DNA of 64,000 bases from Ovis canadensis (taxonomy: Eukaryota; Chordata; Mammalia; Artiodactyla; Bovidae): assembly GCF_042477335.2 (NCBI RefSeq), contig NC_091248.1, positions 122,038,501 to 122,102,500 on the forward strand. The letters are read 5' to 3'. The notes under the pieces are model-generated. The model did not search any database, was not told where the DNA came from, and saw only the letters and a program-made list of their open reading frames with translations. Made by a program: the position numbers and the translations under genes. This document shows, piece after piece, positions 10,474 to 21,003 of the stretch; the first letter of the stretch is position 1; every line of letters begins with the position of its first letter.

Positions 10474-10905
10474 TTCCGTCACTAAGCATGTCCCATGAAT
10501 TCCATGAACTGCACTCCAGGCTTCCCTGTCTCTCACTGTCTCCCAGAGTTTGCTCAAACTCATGTCCATTGAGTCAGTGATGCTATCCAACCATCTCATC
10601 TTAGGTCACCCACTTCTCCTGTCCTCAGTCTTTCCCAGCATCAGAGTCTTCCAATGAGTCAGCTCTTCACATCAGGTGGCCAAAGTATTGGAGCTTCCAC
10701 TTCAGCATCAGTCCTTCCAGTCAACATTCAGGGTTGATTTCCTTTGGGGTTTACTGGTTTGATGTCCTTGTAGTCCAGGGGACTCTCCAGAGTTTTCTCC
10801 AGCAACGCACTTCCAAAGCATCAGTTCTTTGGCACTCACCCTTCTTTATGCTCCAACTCTCATATCAGTACGTGACTTTTGGAAAAACCATAGCTTGGAT
10901 TATAC
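10474..10905 (-). mobile_element. BovB 3' fragment, old
   Basis: Complement of the BovB 3' end, about 430 bases, more diverged than most copies in the window, with small deletions (for example in the CCTTCTCCT region). It is 5' truncated where the consensus reads AAAAACCATAGC. It lies just downstream of the OR pseudogene. Confidence 0.85.
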
Positions 10906-11261
10906 TATGATCTTTTGCTTTGATTGCTCTGAATTTAATATATCTGAAATTAACATTTATTTAAATTGATTTCCTGAGTCTACAAATTTGAATCGTCTTT
11001 CTGCTGCCCTAACTATATTAGCTCATCAATGGAATAGGTCACAAGACTTGGAAGAAAAAACAAAGTTATGAAGGGAGGTGACCTTGAAAGCCTGGATACA
11101 CACTTGTCCACTCTCAAAAATTGCACTCCCCCTGTTCAAGAGTCAGTCAGAGATGTCTAGCTAGTTGTGCTCCATAATGTTGAACAATCTCATATGAAAA
11201 TTGTTGAGTCATATTAGGGAGCAGGCTTATTGAAGGAACATAATTAATACAAGGTATTTTG
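10906..11261. other. Intergenic DNA
   Basis: AT-rich sequence between two BovB fragments. I see no gene, RNA or recognisable repeat. Confidence 0.4.
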
Positions 11262-11620
11262 GAGATCCAAACCAGTCAATCCAAAAGGAATTGGACTGCA
11301 AGGAGATCCAACTAGTCAATCCTAAAGGAAATCAGTCCTGAATATTCATTGGAAGGGCTGATGCTGAAGCTAAAACTCTAATACTTTGGCTACCTGATGT
11401 GAAGAACTGACTTCTTGGGAAAGACCCTGATGCTGGGAAGTATTGAAGGCAGGAGAAAGGGACAAGAGAGGATAAGATGGTTGGATCGCATCACCTACAT
11501 GATGGACATGAGTTTGAGCAAGTCTGGGAGTTGGTGAAGGGCAGGGAAGCCTGGCGTGCTTCAGTCCATAGGGCTGCAAAAAAGTCAAACACGACTGAGC
11601 GACTAAACTAAACTGAACTG
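11262..11620 (+). mobile_element. BovB 3' fragment with internal duplication
   Basis: The BovB 3' end on the + strand, ending at CTGAACTGA near 11620. At its left edge the motif GGAGATCCAA plus about 20 following bases occurs twice (about 11262-11292 and 11300-11332), so a short stretch of the element was duplicated at or after insertion. No coding capacity remains. Confidence 0.85.
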
Positions 11621-12804
11621 ATTTTGGAGAAAGCAGGAAAGATAAAGGGAAAGCTTGCTGATGGAGTGGAAATAGTATGTTGTTTACAGCTCTGGGGGTA
11701 AACTGGTTAGCTCATGGCTGCTAAAAGAATAAAACTAGGCAGGTAATGGGTACAAACAAAAAATTTCTGTTGTTTTTTAGATTCCCAGAAAATTTTGTGG
11801 GTTGAATGTAAGATGTACAAATTGTCTCTGAATATTATTTTCTAGTGTCTTTTCAACAGTAATTTCATAGGAAATTTTACCTGATGGTATAAGTGGCTAG
11901 CATGGTATGACTGGCTCTTCTGCCTTGTGGTAATTCTGTTTTACAAACCCAATGGTCCCAGTGCAGTCCCGTATATTTGACATAATTTTTTCAGGGTGTT
12001 ACTTTTACATCCACTTTATAACTTGCCCTGAGACAAGGATGGCCACTTTCCTCCAGACTCTTCCTCAGTTTCACAGTAACAGTGAACAGAAGGCTTGTTC
12101 AGTAAAATAAGGGTGTGTCCTTCATTTGAGCTTTAATAAGTTCTCAACCCTACACTTAATTACTGTGGGGGGGGGGGGCAACAGCACTTACTGAATGTAG
12201 AAACAAAGCGGATTTTTCAAGAGTTAAGGCTCGAATTGACCACTCAGTGCTGCACATTTCATGCTCATATCGACCATTTACATGGACCATCTCACTCAGT
12301 CATCATAACATATCCCAGAAGAGGGTCCTATTATCAGTTTGTTTTATGTATGCATGTGCCAGAAAAACAGTGTCAGACTTTTACCTGGACAGTCTGACTC
12401 CCAAGCCTTGTGTACTTAACCATAACAATGTCATAGCTCAATATCATTGTAATTCAGTAAAGAAGAAGTCTAAGATATCCCAAGGAAGAATATGTTAACT
12501 GAAGGAGTATCTCTGCGCTGTCTCATGTATGCAAAGTGAGCTGCTCTTTGCTCTCTGAGGCCTGGAAGAGACTGTTTATGAGAGGTCGGTTGTCCTGGAT
12601 GGTAAAACCTATGGACAGAGTTGCAAGAGTTATGGGACTTCTAGAGGAATACAGACCATGAAGAAGGTGAGAATTAAGTCTACTCTCACTGAGATTGGTG
12701 ATTTAGTTCAGCTAAGATCAAAAGTCATTACAAAGACATCAACACCCTGTGTCTTTCTCTCTCTGTATCTCCATCTCTGATTTTGTCTCTCTGTTTCTCT
12801 CACT
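11621..12804. other. Intergenic DNA
   Basis: Apparently single-copy sequence. It contains a run of 12 G at 12167-12178 and a CTCT-rich patch near 12752-12800. Short chance ORFs only; no gene is supported. Confidence 0.4.
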
Positions 12805-13008
12805 ATAAGCCAGGCACTGCACTTTACAAGAATTATTTCATTTCATCCTCAAAATAGCCCTTCGAGGCAAGAGACAATCCCCACTTTACACATAAGGAAA
12901 TGGAGGCAAAGGGATTGAATAACTCACCTTGTTCACAGCGAATGACAATCCAGTTCATTGTACTAAGGCAGTCTGATTCTTGACCCTATAATCATTACCA
13001 TTGGGTAA
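12805..13008 (-). mobile_element. MIR SINE
   Basis: An ancient tRNA-derived SINE in reverse orientation. Landmarks in order are CCAGGCACTG, TTACAAGAATTATTTCATTT, CATCCTCA, CCCCACTTTACA, AAGGAAATGGAGGCAAAGGG and GGCAGTCTGATTCTTGACCC, which match the complement of the MIR consensus over nearly its full length. Its age predates the placental radiation. Confidence 0.8.
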
Positions 13009-13364
13009 TGGCCTCTTTAGAGCAGATCTACGGGTAAAAATCAGGGGAATCGAGAGGCTGAAACAAATCAAATGACTCAGACCAGTGAGGGCATTGGGAT
13101 TTAGAAAGAAAGGACTTTCATTTGCTAAAGAAAGCAGCTCGACTCCAAAGTGAGATGTGAACAGTGGGTGTAGTAACAAGGAAGAAGTGTAACTCCAAGG
13201 GTCAGAGATGGAGGTGGTTCTCTGGAAACGAGCTGGGAAGCGAAAGAGAACCAGTGCAAGGGAAGACTGATGCCACAGTTTCTCACTGGTTCCTCACCAG
13301 CAGAGAACAGGCAGAATGGATGTTTGACAGTATTTTGTCCAAAAAGTGCCCTTTCCCAAGACAA
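13009..13364. other. Intergenic DNA
   Basis: Single-copy-looking sequence between the MIR and an L1. No gene or repeat is recognised. Confidence 0.35.
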
Positions 13365-13931
13365 ATGTCCCTTTTGTTTATTTTTTTATTTTGCTTTTAT
13401 TTCCATTACTCCAGAAGGGGGGTCAGAGAATATCTTACTGCAGTTAAGGTCAAAGAGTGTTCTGCCTATATTTTCCCCTAAGAGTTTTATAGCTTCTGGC
13501 ATTTCATTTAGGTCTTTAATCCATTCTGAGTTTATTTTTGTGTATGGTGTTAGGGAGTGTTCTAATTTCATTCTTTGGGTGAGCTGCCTGTTTTCCCAAC
13601 ACCACTTATTAAAGAGACCATCTTTTCTCCATTGTATATTCCTGTCTCCTTTGTCAAAGATAAGGAGCCCTTCGGTGTGTGGGTTTACCTCTGGGCTCTC
13701 TGTCTTACTCCCTTGGTCTGTGTTTCTGATCTTGTGCCAGGACCATGCTGTCTAGATTACTGTGGCCTTGCAGTCTAGTTTGGAATCAGGAAGGTGATCC
13801 CTCCCACTCCATTTTCCTTTCTCAAGATTGCTTTGGCTAGTCAGTCTTTTGTGTTTTCATACAAATTGTAAAATGTCTTGTTCCAGTTCTGAGGAAAATG
13901 CCATCGGTAATTTGACAGGGATTTCGTTGAA

Positions 13932-14786
13932 ATTGAAATAGATGACAGCTTAGATCAAGATGAAGTTGGAGGTGGTTCCTGTATTTTGCTGGTCTTGCTG
14001 TGCATAGTGATGGTTTTGCTTAGTGTGGGAGGAACTGTGTTATACTGCACTTTTGGTGACATGGAGTCACCCGTTTGAACAGACTTTGCAGACGACATGA
14101 ACTTCTATTACACTAAGTTACTACTGCTACTGCTAAGTCGCTTCAGTTGTGTCCGACTCTGTGCGACCCCATAGACGGCAGCCCATGAGGCTCCCCCATC
14201 CCTGGGATTCTCCAGGCAAGAACACTGGAGTGGGTTGCCATTTCCAATACGTGAAAGTGAAGTCACTCTGTCGTGTCCGACTCAGCGACCCTATGGACTG
14301 CAGCCCACCAGGCTCCTCCGTCCATGTGATTTTCCAGGCAAGAGTGCTGGAGTGGGGTGCCATTGCCTTCTCCGTAAGTTACTACAGGGAATAGCAGAAC
14401 TTAAACATTGGATCTCCCTCTCCTAGCAAGCGTTCAAGAGGGACAGGCATGCTGGCAGTGAGCATCAAAGAGTGAAACTTTCTAAGCAGCTTTTATTTCA
14501 GGAGTTCTGTAACATGCTCCACGCCCCCCGACCCCCCACCCGCCATCTCCCCACAGAGGAACAACATCAGAAACAGCAACTGTAAATGGCCATCCAGAGA
14601 AACTCTCAGAATAATCACATCATGAAACAATATTGATCTGAGCACTGTGGATAGAAGGAATGGTCTTTGGACAGCATGTCCACCTCCTCCTCGCTGCTTC
14701 CTAGTATAATGAGCTACACTGAGCAGAATTAGACAGGGCAGTGTTGGAGCCAAACCATTTTTGGCTACCTTCAAGCTAATGGTTGA
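13932..14786 (+). pseudogene. CNST: Processed-pseudogene fragment of consortin (C-terminus and 3' UTR)
   Basis: Translation from 13932 gives an acidic stretch (IEIDDSLDQDEVGGGS), then a hydrophobic helix (CILLVLLCIVMVLLSVGG), then TVLYCTFGDMESPV. This continues as TDFADDMNFYYTKLLQG with AELKHWISLS and a stop at 14424-14426. From memory this is the C-terminal membrane anchor and tail of consortin, a trans-Golgi protein that sorts connexins. The fragment lacks the rest of the protein and has no introns where coding can be followed. It has a TGA in place of a Cys codon at 14076-14078 and is split by a Bov-A2 SINE at 14125-14374. The region 14427-14786 is probably its 3' UTR. It interrupts an L1 and is surely non-functional. 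The identification rests on recall of the family sequence, not a search. Confidence 0.72.
14125..14374 (+). mobile_element. Bov-A2 SINE (dimer) with 11-bp target-site duplication
   Basis: Two BovB-derived Bov-A units joined head to tail (TAAGTCGCTTCAG start, then GTGAAAGTGAAGTCACTC for the second unit). It is flanked by a perfect 11-base direct repeat TAAGTTACTAC at 14114-14124 and 14375-14385, marking a clean insertion into the consortin fragment. Confidence 0.95.
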
Positions 14787-15004
14787 TTTCCCTGGTGGCT
14801 CAGATGGTAAAGCATCTGCTTACAATGCGGGAGACCCAGGTTCAATCCCTGGGTTGGGAAGATCTCCTGGAGAAGGAAATGGCAACCCACTCCAGTACCC
14901 TTGCCTGGAAAATCTGATGGACAGAGAAGCCTGGTGGGGTACAGTCCATGGGGTCACAAAGGGCCGGACACGACTGAGCGACTTCACTTCACTTCACTTC
15001 ACAT
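14787..15004 (+). mobile_element. Bov-tA SINE
   Basis: A tRNA-derived head (CCTGGTGGCTCAGATGGTAA, then GGTTCAATCCCTGGGTTGG carrying the B-box-like motif) followed by a Bov-A body and a (CACTT)n tail. It sits exactly between the consortin-derived DNA and the resumed L1. Confidence 0.93.
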
Positions 15005-17419
15005 CATTGAATCTGAGGATTATTTTGTGTGGTATAGTCGTTTTGACAATATTAATTCTTCCAGTCCAAGAACCTAATATCTCTCTCCATCTGTTTGTGT
15101 CATCTTGATTTTTTCTCTTTAAGTAGGTTTATTCCTCAGTACTTTATTTTTTTTAATGCAAAGATCAATAGAATTATTTTCTGAATTTCTACTTTTGACC
15201 TTGTATTATTAGTATATACAAATGCAACAGATTTCTGTGTATTAATTTTCTATCCTGCAACTTTACCAGATTCATTGATGAGCTCTAGCAGTTTTCTGGC
15301 AGCATCTTTAGGATTTTCTATGTATACTGTAATGTCATTTGCACACAGTGACATTTTTACTTCTCTTCCAGTTTTGATTCACTTTATTATTTTTTTCTTC
15401 ACTGGCTTCCATGTCTAGGACTTCCAAAGTTACATTGAATAAAGTTGCAAGAGAGGAATCCTTGTCTTGTTCCTGATCTTAGAAAAAGTGCTTTCAGCTT
15501 TTCACTCTTGAGTATGATGTTAGAGTTTGTCATGTATGACCTGTATTATGTTGAGGTGTGTTCCCTCTGTGCCTACTGATTAATTTGCAGATACTGAAAA
15601 ACTCTTTGCATCCCTGGGATAAATCCCCCTGGATCATGGTGTATGATCCTTGTAATGTACTGCTAGATTCATTTCCTGGTATTTTGTTGAGGATTTTCTG
15701 TCTATGTTCATCAATAATATTGGCTGTACTTTTCTTTTCTCATGGTGTCTTTGTCCAGTTTGGGTATCAGGGTAATTGCAGCCTGATAGAATGAGTTTGG
15801 AAGTATTCCTTCCTCTGAATTTTTTTGGAATAACTTTGGAGGATTAGGTGTTAATACTTTTCTACATTTTAGATGTAACTCACCTGTGAAGGCAACTTAT
15901 GCTGGACTTCTGTTTACTGGGAATTTTAAAATCATTGATTCCATATCAGTGCTTGTATTATAGTTGGTCTGATCATATTATTTCATTTCTTCCTGTTCAG
16001 TCTTGAGAGACTGTACCTTCCTAAGCATTTGTCCATTTCTTCTAAGTTATATATTTTATTGGCATATAGTTGTTTGTGGCCCTTATGGTCCACGAACTTC
16101 CCACTTTGGGGCTAGGACACTGGCCTTTTGCTTCTTCCCTCAGACTACAGCTTATACTATCTGCTATCCTGGTAACCAGACCTTTGATTCAGACTGAACT
16201 GCAGCACTGGTTCTCTTGAATATCCAGCTTGATGAGTGCAGGCCTGGGGGCTTCTCAGCCTCAAGCAGGAGGAAATTAGACATTGCATAGGGAAGCAGGG
16301 GTGACTTAAGGTTTCTGCTGTGCTGTCTTTTCCACCCCTGTCTACCGAGCTGCAGAGAAGGCAGTAGCTGCTGCCCCGTAGGCTGCCCTGTTCTCCCTGA
16401 AGAGTCTCAGTTGCTGACTGGGTGTATTCAAGAAAATATAGGGGTAAGACATTTGAGACAGAAATTGCTGGAGAAGTTCTTGAGTTGTCAAGAGGGATGA
16501 CATTTATAGTATAAGTTGTAGACTGGCCTTTGATGAAAAAAAAAACTAATAACTCCATAGGAAGAGCAGATAACTTAAGATAAATGCACAGATTTATTAA
16601 CTTAGTCAGTGTGTGTGTTAGGATTGAATGAAGTGTCATGTGATTGCATCCATTTTCTCAGTTACTCTCACTCAGTAGCTAAGACTATGGGTGGAAGTGA
16701 TTATGGGAGATTTATTGAAAGAGAAAAAAAAAAAACACACACCTGAGAGAAGAGACTAGGAAATGCAGTAGGATTTCTGGGAACCTCAAAGGCCAAATCG
16801 ATGTGAATTCTCATGAATTTAAGGGACGGAGTCATCATGTGTGTGTGTTTTTCTGGGGATCTGTGGATGCAGGCAAAGCCTTGCATCATCTAAACTCAAT
16901 GCTTACAACACTGCACTTACAACAGAGAGGGGACAACAGAGAGGGGACTCTAAATGTAAGATGTGTATTTAGGGGAAAATGTTTTCAAAATGGGACAAAT
17001 ACTGAAGGAGTAGGGTAGAGCAGGAAAGTATTTAGGCAATAAGATTCAGTCTACATGATTTTCCAAGTAGTGAGTAATATTTGCAATGGAAAATTTTAAT
17101 AATTATTACATATTAACACTTTTCAGCAGATGGGGATAATACACTCCCTAAGAAAGACCCAGTCTTTAGAGGGGCTACGTTAATAATCTCCATGGGAGAT
17201 CACATTTATTGCATCGTGAATCCGTCTTTCCAAAAGTAGGATATGGAGACAGGATCAATTTCAATATCAAAGACATAATACACGTATATCCTTGGGAATT
17301 CTACTGTGGGACATAATTAATGAAATGAAATGTATCGCTTAGAGTTCTATTTCGAGTCTCTTGAGTACAGACGTCTTTGCCATTCTTCCTCAGTTCTTAC
17401 TTCTCTGCAAAAGCAGGTT

Positions 17420-17463
17420 CACACGTGTGCCCACACACGCGTGTGCACACACACACACTCACA
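17420..17463. repeat. Alternating CA/GT-rich simple repeat
   Basis: Alternating purine-pyrimidine sequence (ACACGTGTGCCCACACACGC followed by GTGTGCACACACACAC). Such tracts can adopt Z-DNA, which is inference here. Confidence 0.8.
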
Positions 17464-19819
17464 GATAATAATGCAAGAGACCCAAGAGAGGAGGAGGAGG
17501 AAAGACACAGAATGGTGAGAATATGGTTTGTAATTTGTTCCCTGGACGCCACAAGCATGTCTCTGGGGAATGGGTTGCTTTCATTTAATCAGACCATAAA
17601 GCCCTCACATATATAGAAGATCCTGGGCACCCCTGAGTCCTGCCCTCTCCGTCAGGGCAGAAAAGGGATCACTCATCATCTACTGCACTTGCTTCTGGGA
17701 GCAGGTGATTTAACTCCAGCCACTCCCCATCTCTGTGAGTTTTCCAGCCCAGCTTGGGAAAAATACCAGAAGGAGTACCACGAATCCTCTTTATGTTAAT
17801 AGAAATCATTACTTTTATACTGGTTAATGACTGACAAAGGAGCAGGACAGAAAGCTGGCAGAAATCGTCAGGTTTATGAAGGAGGAAAAGCGACCTTTGT
17901 GAAGACCCCTTTCTTGAACTGGTGCTGAGGTCTCAGAGTCACATCTGATACCCACGCTGTCTAAACATAGGCTTCTTTTTCTTCTTAATCAGACCCCTTC
18001 CCTGGTCACACGTATGGGAAAAAGCTGGTGAAACTCAGTGTCCCTGAGTCATGGTATCAAGCTGAAAGGGATGAAAGAGACCTCTGACCCTGTTGCCTCC
18101 TGAAGCTGGGGGTGTGCCATTTACTACTTTCCATTTCTTCCTCTGCTGGCCAGCTTCTCACACTACATCTTGGAAGCATCCTCCTGCAGGGAAGTGAGGA
18201 AAGCTAGCATCCCCTTCTTCTGCCCACGAGGGAGATGTTAGTAAGTGGCAGGATGGAATCCTATAGCTACTTGATAAAGATCTCATCATTATTTCCTTTA
18301 TAGCAGGAAAGTGGGTACAGGAGCCCATTTAGCTTACCTTGATTCCTTTTCCAGAATTTCTCTCCAGGGATGGTTGTCCTCATCTGAGGAAAAGCCTGCA
18401 GCATCTCCTGGAGTAGGTTAACATGACTACCATTGTCACTTATCAAATGTGGTGGGAACGTTCTAGGTGTTAAAAATATGGCAAAATATCCCTACTATAA
18501 AACCAATGTCTTAGTTTGAAATGTGTTTGTACCTGGAAGATTTTCAGTGAATGGTTTTGCTTTTATTCTCTTCGCATTTAAGTCAATTTTTTAAAATAAT
18601 GAAAATATATCATTTTTAAATTTTGCTGATGCAAAATACAGTCAGGAGAATCCTGTCAGTGTTTATAATGTTACAGAAATCACAGGACTCCCACAGACTT
18701 TCTCTAAGCTGCAGTATTTGGCTATTTTCATCCATATTTCAGCATTCTAACCTTAAGATTCAAGTTAATATTACTGAGGCTAACAGAGTCTTCATATTCA
18801 TACTAATCTGGCTTGTGCTGTGTAAAAGTGGAGAACTGATGGTTTGCTAACAGGAAGTTACTGGAAGAGCATTCTAGGTATCCCTGACTTGAGTTTGTAA
18901 GTGGTCAGAGTCCACTGAGGTGTGAGGTATTAGAGCAAAGGGTATCACTTCTGCAGCAGGTCAGAGAAAGCAGGGATCTCTCTGTAGACACCTGGGAAGA
19001 TGGGAGATGTTCAAAGACTAATGAAGATAAGGATATAGTCCTCTGATAATCGTCTTGCAACATGTTTATTAATGTTGTTTATTATTTTCTTACTAAATGA
19101 ACCTTTCTAAGCATATATATAATTGTATAGAAATTTAAATGTATTAACTGACTCTCCTCAATGGCATGTTACTATATGATGTAGAATGCGACAAATACTT
19201 TCTTTTAACTTACAATAACAACATGCCTGGACTGTAGAATGAATTTTAGATATACTGAATCTCTTGAAAGCTGGACTTAGAAGGTAATAGCAGATAACTG
19301 GGCTTCTTGGAGAGATGATGAAAACAGACAGACATTCGCGAGCACAAGTCTGGAAGCCAAGAAATCAGGCAGTGTTACCAGGGTGTGACTACTTGTAAAA
19401 TTACACTGGCTAATGGAGATTAGATTTGTCTGCAAATACATGAATTTGTTTAGGAGCAGATTCTTCATAAACTCAGTTACTAAGTCCCTCAGCAGACAAC
19501 TCAGGACAGGAGAACAGACCAGAACTAACAGGTACCATGTAAGCTCTTAATGCTTTGCTGACATTTCTAACATGTGATGTTTATGCTAAGGTTAGCTGTA
19601 ACATTAGGACCTAAAACTTGGGGGTTAGAGACATGCACTGAAAATGGACGCGGGCCTTGACGTCACTTTACCAGCTGGCTGACAGCCTGCTTGAGAGCCT
19701 CATCCACAGACATTCAGTAGAGAAATCTCTGGTTAATTCTGCCTGGTACGCAACACAGAGACCTGTCACTCTAAGAAGTTAGTAAATCAGTGCCTGAAAT
19801 ATGCTGTATTTGCCCATTT

Positions 19820-19925
19820 GTGTCCTTTTAATTAATTAATTTATGTTAATTGAAGGATGATTACACTATGATATTGTGGTTGATTTTGCCACCCATCAAC
19901 ATTAATCAGCCACGGGTGCCCATTT
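19820..19925 (-). mobile_element. Ruminant L1 3'-end fragment
   Basis: Complement of the terminal 3' UTR of ruminant L1. The forward element reads TGGCTGAT near a GGCAAAACC-type motif and CAATATTGT-type text before the A-rich tail. Only about 100 diverged bases remain. Confidence 0.5.
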
Positions 19926-21003
19926 GATTTTTAACTTAGGGGTTGTTTTTTAAATCAGTGTCTGATTATCTGTTTGTTTTACTCCAACAGCAATGAATAA
20001 AAATAAGACTTTTCTGTAGTTTCAGGCTTTGAAGGATGACTGTATTCCTTGGTGAGTGTCCCTGAAATGAATTTGTACAGATTATATAGCCTACATCCCA
20101 TCTAAAATGTGCCTTCCTGTTGTTAAAAATACGCTGAGCACTTTTCATGTGGTAAATGTGCCAGAAAATAATTCATTTACATAGATTTACCATACAATTT
20201 TCAAAAAATAGTGATGAACTTAAATGTTATTCTCTTTTTATTTATGGTGAGCAATAGAGCTAATATTCAGTAATATCCCCTAGATTATATTTTATCCAAA
20301 TACAGAAGTTTTGTCAAATTCCTTCAGATGCAAGATAAATAAATTATGCTAGTAGGTTAAGTGTAAGTAAAGTCAACTTTTGAAATTAAAAAATTAAACT
20401 TTCTTTTTACTTAGCTATGGATAAATATCTGTGTTGCTCTAACATTTAAAAATCATTAGAAAATGTTTTTTTAAAAAGTTTGGCAATCACCTGCTCCATT
20501 TAGAACCAGAAAATCACACCTGTTCATCTGCCTAAGTATGTTCAATCAAATTTTGGATTTCAGAGGTGATGAACAGGGACTTTATAGCTGATGCTGTGGG
20601 TGCCCTGTCCATAACACCGTGCTCTCCCACTTTGGTGCACACTGGCCTGATTTCCCAATGCCAGCACCTCTATTTGTTTGCCTGGACAGGTTCCTGAAAA
20701 CCAGAGACACTTTACTACCTTCTTAAACCGGGAAAAGGAGCCCTGATATCAATCCTTGGTCCACCCACCTCAAGGCACTTATCCAATAACAGATACTAGT
20801 AGGTGTATAAACACCCCAGCTCCCTTCCAACTAAAGGTAGGTTAACACTGAGAAACATATTCTACCCTGGCTTCAAGATTTTCCCACTGGGATCTATCTT
20901 CAGTTACAACAATTTTGATCTACTTGGTCATCCAACCTTCAGTGACCACCTTTTCTCAGTTGTCCCCCTTTGCCAATCTTCTACCTGTGTTTCCTGGGAT
21001 TCG

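Larger units (their letters stand above)
13365..16068 (-). mobile_element. L1 LINE ORF2 fragment split by CNST retrocopy and SINEs
   Basis: L1 ORF2 sequence on the - strand at 13365-13931 and, after a 1.07-kb insertion, at 15006-16068. Complement landmarks are the TTTATTTCCATTACTC, CCTTTGTCAAAGA and TCAAGATTGCTTTGGCTA text in the left arm and TTTTGACAATATTAATTCTT and CTTGTCTTGTTCCTGATCTT in the right arm, in consensus order. The left arm ends GGGATTTCGTTGAA and the right arm resumes ATTGAATCTGAGG, so the insertion lies at the L1 site corresponding to GGGATTGCATTGAATCTG. It is truncated at both ends. Confidence 0.85.
16069..21003. other. Long stretch without recognised gene
   Basis: About 4.9 kb of mostly single-copy-looking DNA. 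A segment at about 16120-16260 (CAGACTGAACTGCAGCACTG and CTTCTCAGCCTC) resembles an old interspersed repeat that I cannot assign to a family. A CA/CG-rich tract lies at 17420-17463 and an L1 3'-end scrap at 19820-19925. ORFs of 60-160 codons occur on both strands but show no recognisable domain. There is no sign of an OR gene. Confidence 0.4.

Noticed and set aside
14787-14860. tRNA-like sequence with B-box motif (also in other Bov-tA copies)
   Set aside because: It is the tRNA-derived head of a Bov-tA SINE, not a tRNA gene: no intact cloverleaf or mature acceptor end.
16120-16260. Possible ancient interspersed repeat
   Set aside because: The wording looks familiar, but I could not assign a family or orientation with confidence, so it is mentioned only within the surrounding gap.
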